From Bradyrhizobium valentinum (GTDB lineage: Bacteria > Pseudomonadota > Alphaproteobacteria > Rhizobiales > Xanthobacteraceae), in contig NZ_LLXX01000090.1 of NCBI RefSeq assembly GCF_001440405.1, positions 417-60,414 of the forward strand: a stretch of DNA of 59,998 bases. The letters run 5' to 3'. The notes below the pieces were generated by a model. The model saw only the letters and a list, made by a program, of their open reading frames with translations, was not told the DNA's origin and did no database searches. Both the position numbers and the translations under genes were made by a program. Of this stretch, positions 16,937 to 25,442 are shown piece after piece. The stretch's first letter is position 1, and each line of letters starts with the position of its first letter.

Positions 16937-17104
16937 TCAACGCCAGAACGACGGCCGGCTGGCTCCGTTCACCGCATTGGCCAAGGTCGTCTCGTAATAT
17001 TCCTCACGCTCGCGTTCGAACTTCTGCTGGGTTTCCCTGAAGCTCGCGACGCGCGCTGCGATTTCAGCGCGATCGCGCGCGAGTCTTTCTTCCTTCTCCG
17101 TCAT
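16937..17104 (-). CDS. Small coiled-coil-like hypothetical protein (55 aa)
   Basis: It starts MTEKEERLARDRAEIAARVA, a highly charged helix, and ends YYETTLANAVNGASRPSFWR. Closely similar short proteins ending in PSFWR occur in Bradyrhizobium as I recall. The function is unknown. Confidence 0.65.
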   Translation of the reverse strand: MTEKEERLARDRAEIAARVASFRETQQKFEREREEYYETTLANAVNGASRPSFWR

Positions 17105-17292
17105 CGCCCATCCGTTTTCTTGTTTGATTCGGCCCCGCCATCATTGGCGCGCGCGAATGAGGCGTGATTGGGGAAGGAAGTTGCAGCATTGCGATCGCGC
17201 GCCGTTGCGAAGCGAAGGCGGTGGATAAAATGTGCTGCATTCTTGTCGCTCGCGCGGGTTCCCGTTAGCGAAAGGTCAAACGGGAGGTTCCA

Positions 17293-17529
17293 ATGGCAAA
17301 GATCGATCTGGATTCACTGAGCATCGAAGAACTCGCGGGCTTGCGCGAACACGCCACCGACAAACTGTTCGAGAAGGTAGCTCGGCGCCGCGCCGAGCTC
17401 GAAGCGGAACTGGAAAAGCTGGCCCAGTACGGCAAGCCGGTGAAGAAGGCGGAAAGCGCACCAGCACCCAAGGCGAAGAAAACCGAGGAAGCCAAAGAGC
17501 CGAAGGAACCGGTCGCCAAGGCTGCTTGA
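17293..17529 (+). CDS. Small protein resembling an H-NS-type N-terminal domain
   Basis: A 78-residue product. It starts MAKIDLDSLSIEELAGLREH and continues with a charged helix (KVARRRAELEAELEKL) and a Lys/Glu/Pro-rich tail. The head matches the oligomerisation region of alphaproteobacterial H-NS-like proteins (xxIDLDSLSxEELxxLR), but the C-terminal TWxGRGxxPxW DNA-binding motif is absent. It could act by mixing with full H-NS-like proteins, such as the one at 49972. The ribosome site GGGAGG precedes the ATG. Confidence 0.6.
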   Translation: MAKIDLDSLSIEELAGLREHATDKLFEKVARRRAELEAELEKLAQYGKPVKKAESAPAPKAKKTEEAKEPKEPVAKAA

Positions 17530-17669
17530 GAATGCTGCTTGAGAAGGCGGCTTGATGAGCCTGCGCGATAAGGCATCTTAATAGCGTGCATGCTGCGCGG
17601 CCGGGCAGGGCGCATCGATCTGGCATTCCGAACGGCCGTGCTATAATCCGCACGGCCAACCATTCGGAA

Positions 17670-18440
17670 ATGTCAGCGGTGATCGCCAAGGATTTGCGCA
17701 GCGGCGTCGAGCAGCTCGGCAACATGATTGCCGAAGCCGCATGTATCGTGCCCTTTACCGGCGCCGGCATTTCGACCGAATGCGGCATTCCGGATTTCCG
17801 CTCGCCCGGCGGCCTGTGGACTCGTAACCGCCCGATTGCGTTCGACGAATTCGTTTCCAGTGCCGACGCGCGGGCCGAGGCCTGGCGGCGGCGCTTTGCG
17901 ATGGAAGAGACCTTCGCGGCGGCCAAGCCCGGCCGCGGGCATCGCGCGCTGGCCTCGCTCTACAAGGCCGGCAAGACCCCGGCGATTATCACCCAGAACA
18001 TCGACAATCTGCACCAGGCGTCGGGCTTCAGGACCGACGACGTGGTCGAACTCCATGGCAACACGACCTATGCCCGCTGCATCGGCTGCGGACATGCCTA
18101 TGATCTTCCTTGGGTAAAGGCGCGTTTCGAAGAAACCGGCAGCGCGCCCGACTGCTCCCTCTGCGAGGAGCCGGTGAAGACGGCGACGATCTCGTTCGGA
18201 CAGGCGATGCCGGAAGACGCAATGCGCCGCGCCACCGAATTGTCGCAGCAGTGCGACCTGTTTCTGGCGATCGGATCGTCGCTGGTGGTTTGGCCGGCTG
18301 CAGGTTTTCCACTGATGGCCAAGAACTGCGGCGCGAAGCTCGTCATCATCAACAATGAACCCACGGAACAGGATGATGTCGCCGATCTGGTGATCCGTCA
18401 CGACATCGGGGAAGCGCTCGGACCGTTTGTAGGCAATTGA
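17670..18440 (+). CDS. Sir2-family NAD-dependent protein deacylase
   Basis: About 256 residues with the sirtuin motifs in order: FTGAGISTECGIPDFRSPGG, TQNIDNLHQASG, VELHGN (catalytic His), zinc Cys pairs CIGCG and CSLC, ISFGQAMPED and IGSSLVVWPAAGFP. It removes acyl groups from protein lysines using NAD. I chose ATG 17670 (MSAVIAKDLR); the open frame extends back to 17586 without support. The ARSPGGLW region of class III sirtuins is RSPGGLW here, without the Tyr/Arg desuccinylase pair being clear. Confidence 0.9.
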   Translation: MSAVIAKDLRSGVEQLGNMIAEAACIVPFTGAGISTECGIPDFRSPGGLWTRNRPIAFDEFVSSADARAEAWRRRFAMEETFAAAKPGRGHRALASLYKAGKTPAIITQNIDNLHQASGFRTDDVVELHGNTTYARCIGCGHAYDLPWVKARFEETGSAPDCSLCEEPVKTATISFGQAMPEDAMRRATELSQQCDLFLAIGSSLVVWPAAGFPLMAKNCGAKLVIINNEPTEQDDVADLVIRHDIGEALGPFVGN

Positions 18441-18640
18441 TCTCCAACTGATTCGCAGTTGTGCAAGCCTGTTCATAGCCTCCGCAATTTTGTTTTTTTT
18501 AGCTATGCGCCGCAGTCGAGAGTGTTATCTTTGATTCGAGAGATTCGCGCGGCGTTGTCATGAGTGGTCATGGATGAGCGCGTGTTCCGGTCCCGCCAGG
18601 GCGATGGCGGGCCGCTTTTTGAAGTGTGAGGTCCGGGGTC

Positions 18641-19306
18641 ATGGGGTCGGACGAATTTGGGTCCAAGAAGCTCGGGGGGCCGCCGCAAGGCGGGACGGGG
18701 CAGAACAGGCTTGGACCGGGTGAATACGCAGCGGGCGCCGAGCGCGATCCGGCGGTGGATGCGTTTTCGGGCCTCGGCGATGCCGCAGCCAACCTTGTCG
18801 AAATATCCGGCGTCATCAAATGGTTCGACGCCTCGAAGGGTTACGGCTTCATCGTTCCCGACAACGGCTGGCCCGATGTGCTGCTGCACGTCACCGTGCT
18901 CAGGCGCGACGGCTATCAGACCGCCTATGAAGGCGCACGCGTGGTTGTTGAATGTGTGCAGCGGGCCAAGGGCTATCAGGCATTCCGGATCGTCTCGATG
19001 GACGAGTCCACCGCGATCCATCCGGCGCAAATGCTGCCGCCCCGGACTCATGTCAGCGTCACGCCGACAAGCGGGCTGGAGCGGGCGCAGGTCAAATGGT
19101 TCAACCGGCTGCGCGGTTTCGGCTTCCTGACCTGCGGCGAAGGCACGCCCGACATTTTTGTCCACATGGAAACGCTGCGCCGCTTCGGTATGACCGAGCT
19201 GCGTCCGGGTCAGTATGTGCTGGTGCGCTTCGGGCCCGGGTCCAAGGGCATGATGGCGGCGGAGATCCATCCCGAGACCGGACCGTCGGCGCTATCCTCG
19301 CATTAA
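18641..19306 (+). CDS. Two-domain cold-shock protein
   Basis: A 221-residue protein with two cold-shock domains. The first begins ISGVIKWFDASKGYGFIVPD (RNP1 KGYGFI, RNP2 VLLHVT) and the second AQVKWFNRLRGFGFLTCGEG (RNP1 RGFGFL, RNP2 IFVHME). The N-terminal 60 residues are Gly/Pro-rich and disordered-looking. These bind single-stranded RNA or DNA. Double-CSD proteins of this length are typical of Rhizobiales. An in-frame GTG at 18626 is an alternative start. Confidence 0.9.
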   Translation: MGSDEFGSKKLGGPPQGGTGQNRLGPGEYAAGAERDPAVDAFSGLGDAAANLVEISGVIKWFDASKGYGFIVPDNGWPDVLLHVTVLRRDGYQTAYEGARVVVECVQRAKGYQAFRIVSMDESTAIHPAQMLPPRTHVSVTPTSGLERAQVKWFNRLRGFGFLTCGEGTPDIFVHMETLRRFGMTELRPGQYVLVRFGPGSKGMMAAEIHPETGPSALSSH

Positions 19307-19435
19307 TCCCGCTACACCGCTGACGGAAACGTGAGCCGGACGCCGTGCACCCGCGCGGCGTCCTCTGGCATTTGCCGCAATCCTCGGGTTAGGGTTCCCC
19401 GGCAATTCCCTGAGATATCCGGCGTGAGTGCTTTG

Positions 19436-19933
19436 ATGAATTTCGCTTTGATGGTTGCGCGGCTTCGCATCTCCGGCCGCTTGATGATGTCGTTGGCGGC
19501 AGCATCCGCGGTGCTCGTTACGCTCTACACCGGTCCCGCCGCGAGGGCCGCGAGCGTTCAGCCGCTCGAGATCGTCACCAAGTCAGGTGTGCATGTGTTC
19601 TCGGTCGAGATGGCGACCACGGAAGAGGAGAAGACCAACGGGCTGATGTACCGGAAGGAGCTGCCCGACGGAAAAGGCATGCTGTTCGATTTCTCGCCGG
19701 AGCAGCCGATCTCGATGTGGATGAAGAACACCTATATCTCGCTGGACATGATCTTCATCCGCGCCGACGGCCGCATCCTGCGCATCGCCGAGAATACCGA
19801 GCCACTTTCCACCAAGATCATCTCCTCGGGCGGGCTCGCCAGGGGGGTGCTGGAGGTGATCGCCGGCACAGCGCAAAAATATGGAATTCAACCCGGCGAC
19901 CGGGTCGCACACCCGCTGTTCAGCAAGCGCTAA
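19436..19933 (+). CDS. DUF192-family secreted protein
   Basis: A 165-residue protein with an N-terminal signal/anchor segment ending near AARAASV. The DUF192 core follows: VFSVEMATTEEEKTNGLMYR, MLFDFSPEQPISMWMKNTYI, LDMIFI and ARGVLEVIAGTAQKYGIQPG. The domain is of unknown function and periplasmic. The WMKNT motif and the final GDRV motif are intact. Confidence 0.9.
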   Translation: MNFALMVARLRISGRLMMSLAAASAVLVTLYTGPAARAASVQPLEIVTKSGVHVFSVEMATTEEEKTNGLMYRKELPDGKGMLFDFSPEQPISMWMKNTYISLDMIFIRADGRILRIAENTEPLSTKIISSGGLARGVLEVIAGTAQKYGIQPGDRVAHPLFSKR

Positions 19934-20000
19934 TCCGGCCGACATCGCCTTGATGGCACCGGTTTAACGGTGTATCGACGCATTTCTTAAAGTATCGGAT

Positions 20001-20077
20001 CGGGGTATAGCGCAGCCTGGTAGCGCGGCAGTTTTGGGTACTGCAGGTCGTTGGTTCGAATCCAGCTGCCCCGACCA
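20001..20077 (+). tRNA. tRNA-Pro (UGG)
   Basis: CGGGGTA pairs with TGCCCCG. D-arm GCGCAGCCTGGTAGCGC, anticodon loop TTTGGGT with anticodon TGG, T-arm TTGGTTCGAATCCAG. CCA is encoded at the end. Confidence 0.96.
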
Positions 20078-20157
20078 ATAAAATCAATGATTTGCTGCGT
20101 CTTTTTCGGGTTGAATCTCTCCCAGCGATCCCGATTGGGAGGGGCGGGGGAAAACTT

Positions 20158-20745
20158 GTGACCGGTACGAAGACAGTCATTCTGGCGCGGCAGGCTCTGC
20201 TGCTGGGGCTGGCTCTTTGTTTTGTCACCACAGTTTTGGGCCAGACGGCCGCGGCCAATCCCGCGCAGATGATTTCCGACTTTCGGCTAAAGCACGGGGA
20301 GAAGCGCGTAACCCTGGACGCGACGCTCACACGGATTGCGCACGATCAAGCCCAGGCAATGGCCGCAAAGGACCAACTGGATCACGACGTCCTCGGTCGA
20401 TTCAATAAGCGTGTCGGCCCGGCGGGCGCCGGCCGAGCCGCAGAGAACATTGCGTACGGTTATGACGGTTTTCCCAGAACCCTCGACCAGTGGATCAATT
20501 CGTCGGGGCACCGAAAAAACCTCCTGTTGCCCGGCGCGACGCGCGTGGGTGTTGCCAGCGTGAAAAGCGCGAAGACCGGTCGCATGTATTGGGCCATGGT
20601 GATCGCGGGCGACTATGAGCGTCCCAAAGCGCCGAAGAGTTCGCCAAAGAGTTCGCCGAAGGATTCGAAGCAGGCAAACGTTGCGAAGCCCAAATCGCGC
20701 GCCGCCGAGGCCTGCCGACTGAAGATTCTCAGCATCTGCTTCTAG
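20158..20745 (+). CDS. Secreted CAP (SCP/PR1)-domain protein
   Basis: About 195 residues from the GTG at 20158, which has a strong purine-rich ribosome site (GGGAGGGGCGGGGG). A signal peptide ends near GQTAAANP. The CAP domain shows LDATLTRIAHDQAQAMA, the LDHD pair, AAENIAYGY and SGHRKNLLLPGATRVGVA. A Ser/Lys/Pro repeat tail (KSSPKSSPKDSK) is followed by a Cys-bearing end. CAP proteins are often peptidase- or lipid-binding-like; the bacterial role is unclear. It starts about 80 bp downstream of tRNA-Pro. Confidence 0.85.
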   Translation: MTGTKTVILARQALLLGLALCFVTTVLGQTAAANPAQMISDFRLKHGEKRVTLDATLTRIAHDQAQAMAAKDQLDHDVLGRFNKRVGPAGAGRAAENIAYGYDGFPRTLDQWINSSGHRKNLLLPGATRVGVASVKSAKTGRMYWAMVIAGDYERPKAPKSSPKSSPKDSKQANVAKPKSRAAEACRLKILSICF

Positions 20746-20817
20746 AGAAGTCGCAACTTGTGGCTTGCAATATCGTTCTCGTTATGTTCTTTTTGGTCGT
20801 TCCTTCGGAGGTGGCCA

Positions 20818-21042
20818 ATGGATGTCGAGAAGCAACGGGAAATAATCCGGCTCTGGAATCGCATGCGTCGGGTCGAGGGCCCGCTCGCGGAGGAAATCCG
20901 CATTCAGATTCTGGAATGCTTTGCGCAGCCGGATTCGCCGAGCGCACGCATGAACGAGCGGCGCGCAGTGCTCCGTCGCATGCCGGTTCGGACCGCGCAA
21001 ATACATCGCATCGGCGAACGCGGCAACAACGCACCGCTTTGA
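20818..21042 (+). CDS. Hypothetical protein (74 aa)
   Basis: It starts MDVEKQREIIRLWNRMRRVE after CGGAGG. It is a soluble, Arg-rich, helical protein. No family is recognised. It follows the CAP gene on the same strand after 72 bases. Confidence 0.6.
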   Translation: MDVEKQREIIRLWNRMRRVEGPLAEEIRIQILECFAQPDSPSARMNERRAVLRRMPVRTAQIHRIGERGNNAPL

Positions 21043-21063
21043 CGGCTTAGCACGTCGGCGAGG

Positions 21064-21381
21064 TTGATTCGGCGGCCGTCAAGATTGACGCGGAATCGAC
21101 GCGCGGTGCATGCTGCAGGCATGTTGTCGCGTGTGCGCAATCATTTTCGAGGTGCAAAGTTCGCCCGCATGAGCAGCGGGACGTACTGCGTCATCCGCGA
21201 TCTCGGGCTGGTCAAGGGCGGCAAGGGGATGCGGCACCACGAGGTGCTCGTCACCTTCAGTTTGCGGGCGTTGTGGCGGCGGATGGGAGACGTCGTCCGA
21301 GACGCTGTCGGGACGAAGAAGCGTTCCGCCTGGCTTCAACGCATTCCGGAACCCATGTCGGAGAATGCTTCGCAGCCGTAA
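21064..21381 (+). CDS. Doubtful hypothetical protein
   Basis: An open frame of 105 codons that may begin later, at MLSRVRNHFRG or MSSGTYCVIRDLG. Composition is Arg-rich and no domain is seen. A minus-strand frame overlaps it. It is listed only because the frame is uninterrupted and there is no better gene here. Confidence 0.3.
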   Translation: MIRRPSRLTRNRRAVHAAGMLSRVRNHFRGAKFARMSSGTYCVIRDLGLVKGGKGMRHHEVLVTFSLRALWRRMGDVVRDAVGTKKRSAWLQRIPEPMSENASQP

Positions 21382-21389
21382 GCGCCACG

Positions 21390-22157
21390 TCAGCGCTGCG
21401 CCGCCTGCCACGCCAGCAGTTTGTGCTCGGCGAGTGACATCGCCACCGACGTCACGTAGCCGGTGATACCAAGCAGGATGACGCCGGCGAACAGGTCGGC
21501 CGAGCGGAACGCGCGGGCCGACAGCAGCACCCAGTGGCCGAGCCCGTCGAGGCCGGCCAGGATTTCGCAGACCACTGACAGAATCAGCGCCACCGTCAGG
21601 CTGAGGCGCATGCCCGCGAGAATGTCGGGGCTGGCGGAGGGGAGTGCGATTTTGAAGATCACGGCGAGCCGCGACATTTGCAGCGACCGCGCCACCTCAT
21701 AGAGGCGCGGCTCGACCGCGCCGAATCCGTGGACGGTCGCCAGCATGATCGGCCAGATCGCGCCGAAGGCGATCACGAACAGCGCCATCGCCTGGGTCAA
21801 TCCGAGCATGGCGATCGCGACCGGAATGATCGCCGACACCGGCAGCGGCCGCAAAAACTCCAGCGAGGGCGCGACATAGGTCCGCATCGTGCGCGACGAT
21901 CCGATGATCGCGCCAATGGCAATGCCGGCGATGGAGGCGGCGAGCCAGCCATAGGCCATGTGCTCGAGCGTGCCGGCGAGCTTGCTCCAGAGATCACCGG
22001 AGGAAAATCCGCGCACCAGCGAGGCCCAGGCCCGATCAGGCCCCGGCAGGAACACCGGCGAGACCAGTTTCAAATTGGCGATCAACTGCCAGAGCGCAAT
22101 GAATCCGGCTGCGACCGCAAAGCTCGCCACACGCCAGAGGAGGGCCGCCCGATTCAT
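21390..22157 (-). CDS. ABC transporter permease, nitrate/sulfonate/taurine type
   Basis: A 255-residue inner-membrane permease (SsuC/TauC/ThiX family, BPD_transp_1). The EAA loop reads VEPRLYEVARSLQMSRLAVI followed by FKIALPSASPDILAG, the site that docks the ATPase. It is the last gene of the operon that starts with the binding protein at 25355. The ATG at 22157 overlaps the stop of the preceding permease by four bases. Confidence 0.9.
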   Translation of the reverse strand: MNRAALLWRVASFAVAAGFIALWQLIANLKLVSPVFLPGPDRAWASLVRGFSSGDLWSKLAGTLEHMAYGWLAASIAGIAIGAIIGSSRTMRTYVAPSLEFLRPLPVSAIIPVAIAMLGLTQAMALFVIAFGAIWPIMLATVHGFGAVEPRLYEVARSLQMSRLAVIFKIALPSASPDILAGMRLSLTVALILSVVCEILAGLDGLGHWVLLSARAFRSADLFAGVILLGITGYVTSVAMSLAEHKLLAWQAAQR

Positions 22158-22918
22158 GCGCCGTCTCCGCTGAGCGCGGCGCGCCCGAACAGGCGGTTCT
22201 GGGCGACGACCAGGAGGACATTCAGCGCGTAGCCGATGGCGCCGATCCACACCAGATAGGCCAGCATCAAATCGGGACGCAGCGCCTGTTGCGCCAGCAT
22301 GATGCCGGCGCCGAGGCCGAGCGGATTGATCGCGATTTCGACCGTCACGGCGACGATCAGCGCGATGCCGGCCGACAGCCGAAAGGCGACGAAGATCCGC
22401 GGCAGCGCCGCCGGAACGATGATCTTCCAGACCCGTTGCGCCGGCGGCAGCCGCAGCGCCCGCGCCACTTCCATCAGCCGCGGCTCAATGCTGCGCACGG
22501 CCGCGCGTGAGAGGATCAGGACCGGCCAGACGCAGGCAAACGCCACGATCACGATTTCCATGCGATAGCCGAAGCCGAGCGCGATCAGTGCGATCGGCAG
22601 CAGCGCGATCGAGGGGATCGGCCTGATAGCTTCGACCGTCACTTCCATCAGGCGATTGAGGGTGTCGAAAATCCCGAAGGCGATGCCGAGCGCAAGGCCG
22701 ATGATCGTGCCGATCGCAAGGCCTGCGAAAGTTGAAAACAGCGTATCGCGCGTGGCCGCCAGGATCGAAAGATCGGCAAAGGCGCCGAAGAGCGCCATGA
22801 CGATTTCGCTCGGCGGCGCAAGGCTGTCGCTTTGCAGATGGGTGGCGCGCGCCCACACTTCGAACGCCGCCAGCACGGCCAGCGGCAGCACCAGCGCCTT
22901 GGCGGAGTTGGCCGTCAC
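22154..22918 (-). CDS. ABC transporter permease, nitrate/sulfonate/taurine type
   Basis: A 254-residue permease and the second half of a heterodimeric channel. EAA loop: IEPRLMEVARALRLPPAQRV then WKIIVPAALPRIFVAF. Six hydrophobic segments are visible. It overlaps the ATPase gene (ends at 22915) by four bases and the second permease by four bases, so translation is coupled. Confidence 0.9.
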   Translation of the reverse strand: MTANSAKALVLPLAVLAAFEVWARATHLQSDSLAPPSEIVMALFGAFADLSILAATRDTLFSTFAGLAIGTIIGLALGIAFGIFDTLNRLMEVTVEAIRPIPSIALLPIALIALGFGYRMEIVIVAFACVWPVLILSRAAVRSIEPRLMEVARALRLPPAQRVWKIIVPAALPRIFVAFRLSAGIALIVAVTVEIAINPLGLGAGIMLAQQALRPDLMLAYLVWIGAIGYALNVLLVVAQNRLFGRAALSGDGA

Positions 22919-23718
22919 TGCTCGGTCGCCTTGACGAAATCGAACAATTGCCGCCGCAGCCGCAGGAATTCCGGATGCTCGCGGGTCGATAGCTGGTCGC
23001 GCGGGCGCGGCAGGTTGACCGAAAGTTCGATGCCGATCCGGCCCGGATGCGGCAACAGGCCGATCACGCGGTCACCGAGATAGATCGCTTCGTCGAGGTC
23101 GTGGGTTACGAAAATCACGGTAGCGCCGCTCGCTGCCACCAGTGACAACACCTCGTCCTGCAATCCCTGCCGCGTCATCGCGTCCAGCGCGCCGAACGGC
23201 TCGTCCATCAGCAGCGTCTTTGGTTCCTGCGCGAGACAGCGGGCGATCTGCAGGCGCTGCTGCATGCCGCCGGACATTTCGGACGGATACTTGCCGGCAT
23301 GGCCGGGCAGGCCGACGGTGCGCAGCAACTCTTCGATGCGGGCAGGGCGCTCGGCCGACGGCATGCCGCCCGCTTCAAGCGCCAGCGAGACGTTGCCGGC
23401 CGCGGTGCGCCAGGGCAGCAGCGCCTTGCCATAGTCCTGAAACACGATCGCGATCTCGCGACGCGGCGCGCGCATCGGCTGGCCGTCGAAATTCACCTTG
23501 CCGCTGGTCGGCTGGTACAGACCTGCGGCCAGACGCAGCGCCGTGGTCTTGCCGCAACCGGAGGCGCCAACGATGCAGAGAAATTCGCCGGGCCGCACGC
23601 CCAGGCTCAGATTCTCGATGATGGTCTTACCGCCGAGTACGAGCGTCACTCCGTCAAATGCGATCTGCGGCGCAGGAATGCCAGGTACGGCTTCGAGGCG
23701 TTTTGCGGCGCTTGCCAT
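22915..23718 (-). CDS. ABC transporter ATP-binding protein
   Basis: 267 residues, SsuB/TauB/ThiZ group. Walker A is GASGCGKTT, the Q-loop lies in VFQDYGKALLPWR, the signature is EMSGGMQQRLQIAR, Walker B is LLMDEPFGALD, and the H-loop is FVTHDLDEA. It powers the two permeases downstream. It starts at ATG 23718, three bases before the GntR stop. Confidence 0.93.
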   Translation of the reverse strand: MASAAKRLEAVPGIPAPQIAFDGVTLVLGGKTIIENLSLGVRPGEFLCIVGASGCGKTTALRLAAGLYQPTSGKVNFDGQPMRAPRREIAIVFQDYGKALLPWRTAAGNVSLALEAGGMPSAERPARIEELLRTVGLPGHAGKYPSEMSGGMQQRLQIARCLAQEPKTLLMDEPFGALDAMTRQGLQDEVLSLVAASGATVIFVTHDLDEAIYLGDRVIGLLPHPGRIGIELSVNLPRPRDQLSTREHPEFLRLRRQLFDFVKATEQ

Positions 23719-23721
23719 GGT

Positions 23722-24420
23722 TCAACTCTCGCTGCCGGGAGGATAGACGAAATTGAGGGTCGAGCGCAGATGCGCTTCCAGCATTGCCTGCGAGCCGGGA
23801 ATATCGCGCTCGATCGCCCGATCGGCCAGCAATTGATGCGCGCGCACGAATTTCTTGCCGCTGTCGACGGAGCGCATCATCACGCGGCGGTAGCGGTAGG
23901 CCTGGTCGTAGAGATCGGAATGGGCTGCCAGCAAACGCTTCGAGCCGCACGCCGCCAGCAGGGCGGTGTGAAAGCCCTTGTGCAGCCGGTCGAAATCCTC
24001 CGCGCCCTCGCGGAATTCATCGCCAGTCCGCTCGATGTGGCGGCGCATCTGGTGCAATGCGCTGACGATACCGGCCTCCCAGGCATCGTCGCCGTGGATG
24101 ATCGCCAGCCGGATAGCCTCGACCTCAACCGCCGTGCGCATGCAGGTGATGTCGAGCAGATCCTCGCGGCTGACGTCGGCGACGCGAAAGCCGCGCTGCC
24201 CGATGCCGACGATCAGCCCGCGTGACATCAGCCGCGACAAGCCCTCACGCAGCGGCGTGGCGCCGATCTCATAGCGTTGCACGAGATCGACGATGCCGAG
24301 CCGCGATCCCGGCGCCAGATGACCGGCAAGAATGTCCTGCTCGACCAGCGCGGCCGCGCGCTCGCTCAGGGTGGCGGCCTCGGTCACCGGTCGATTCAGT
24401 TGGCGCTCGGAGGCTGACAT
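23722..24420 (-). CDS. GntR-family (FCD) transcriptional regulator
   Basis: A 232-residue regulator. The N-terminal winged helix reads LSERAAALVEQDILAGHLAP then LVQRYEIGATPLREGLSRL. The C-terminal FCD all-helical ligand domain has metal-type His residues (HKGFHTALL, HQLLADRAI). It sits inside the ABC operon between the binding protein and the ATPase, so it probably controls this uptake unit and the divergent catabolic genes. The ATG at 24420 follows the binding protein stop closely. Confidence 0.88.
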   Translation of the reverse strand: MSASERQLNRPVTEAATLSERAAALVEQDILAGHLAPGSRLGIVDLVQRYEIGATPLREGLSRLMSRGLIVGIGQRGFRVADVSREDLLDITCMRTAVEVEAIRLAIIHGDDAWEAGIVSALHQMRRHIERTGDEFREGAEDFDRLHKGFHTALLAACGSKRLLAAHSDLYDQAYRYRRVMMRSVDSGKKFVRAHQLLADRAIERDIPGSQAMLEAHLRSTLNFVYPPGSES

Positions 24421-24431
24421 CGCGCAATCCG

Positions 24432-25355
24432 TTACTTCAGGACCAGCTTCGATGTGTCGAGCTTGGATTGCAGCATCTTCTGCGACGACATCACCTCGAT
24501 CCACCAGCCGAGTTGCTCGGGCTTCAGCGCCGGTTCGGAACGGTTCGGCGGCGTCGCCTTGACCAGCTCGATCGGCTGCTTGGTGAATTTTGCGATCGAG
24601 GTCGATGCCTTTTCGCGGTCGTTGTTGACGATGACGGCGGACTCGGCGATCGCGTCACGGAATTTCTTGATCGCCGCGGCGTTCTTGTCGGCCCATTCGC
24701 GTGACGCAGCGTAGAAAATGATGGGATCGGTGCGGGCCAGTTCGACCGCGTAGCGTGCGCCGACCGAGCCGAGGCCGGCATTGGTCATGCGGGTCACGAA
24801 CGGTTCGGCGGTCAGCACGGCATCGACGCCGCCGGATTTGATGATGTCGGCCATGGTCGGGAAGGTGACCTCGACGAAATTGACGCTCTTGGGGTCGACG
24901 CCTTTCTCGACCAGCCACTTCACGAACAATACATGCAGGAAGGCATTCAGCCCGGGCGCGCCGACCTTCTTGCCGGCGAAATCCTTCGGCTCCTTGATGG
25001 TGATGCCGTTGCGGACGAAGGCGGCGATGCTGTCCTGGTTCACCGGGCTCATCACGGTAGCGCCCGCAATCGCAACGAGATCGAGCCCGCCGTCGACCGC
25101 CTGCAGGAACACGGTCGAGGTCGGCCCGCCGATCTGGATCGAGTTCGACAGGATCGCCGCCGGGATGTTCGAGTTGATGCCGATCGGCGTCATCTCGACG
25201 TCGAGCCCGTGCTTTTTGAAAATGCCTTCGTCGATCGCCACCATCGCGGAGGCGCAGTCCGAGGTTGCCGTGCAGCCGACCTGGATCTTGGCTTGCGCAA
25301 AGGCGGTACCGGTCAGCGCCACGCTGACCACAAGGGCGGCAAGGACCTTTTTCAC
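24432..25355 (-). CDS. ABC transporter substrate-binding protein (NMT1/SsuA type)
   Basis: A 307-residue periplasmic binding protein. GTG 25355, preceded by GGGGAG, starts a signal peptide KKVLAALVVSVALTGTAFA cleaved before QAKIQ. The mature part has IDEGIFKKHGLDVEM and LKVGAPGLNAFLHV-like features of the NMT1/THI5-like fold (here KKVGAPGLNAFLH). The ligand may be an aromatic or heterocyclic acid, judging from the divergent catabolic genes; the sequence alone does not show it. First gene of its operon. Confidence 0.88.
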   Translation of the reverse strand: MKKVLAALVVSVALTGTAFAQAKIQVGCTATSDCASAMVAIDEGIFKKHGLDVEMTPIGINSNIPAAILSNSIQIGGPTSTVFLQAVDGGLDLVAIAGATVMSPVNQDSIAAFVRNGITIKEPKDFAGKKVGAPGLNAFLHVLFVKWLVEKGVDPKSVNFVEVTFPTMADIIKSGGVDAVLTAEPFVTRMTNAGLGSVGARYAVELARTDPIIFYAASREWADKNAAAIKKFRDAIAESAVIVNNDREKASTSIAKFTKQPIELVKATPPNRSEPALKPEQLGWWIEVMSSQKMLQSKLDTSKLVLK

Positions 25356-25442
25356 GACAATCTCCCCATGACACATTTTTCTGTCTTGTTTATCGATATT
25401 TTTTTTGATCATATATTTCATCGGAAAACAAGGGGTCATCCA
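25356..25442. promoter_or_regulatory. Divergent promoter region between transport and catabolic operons
   Basis: An 87 bp AT-rich gap with two small palindromes, TATCGATA and TGATCA, separated by a T8 run, and flanked by ATATAT. This is the natural site for binding by the GntR regulator at 23722-24420. Exact boxes are not assigned. Confidence 0.5.
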
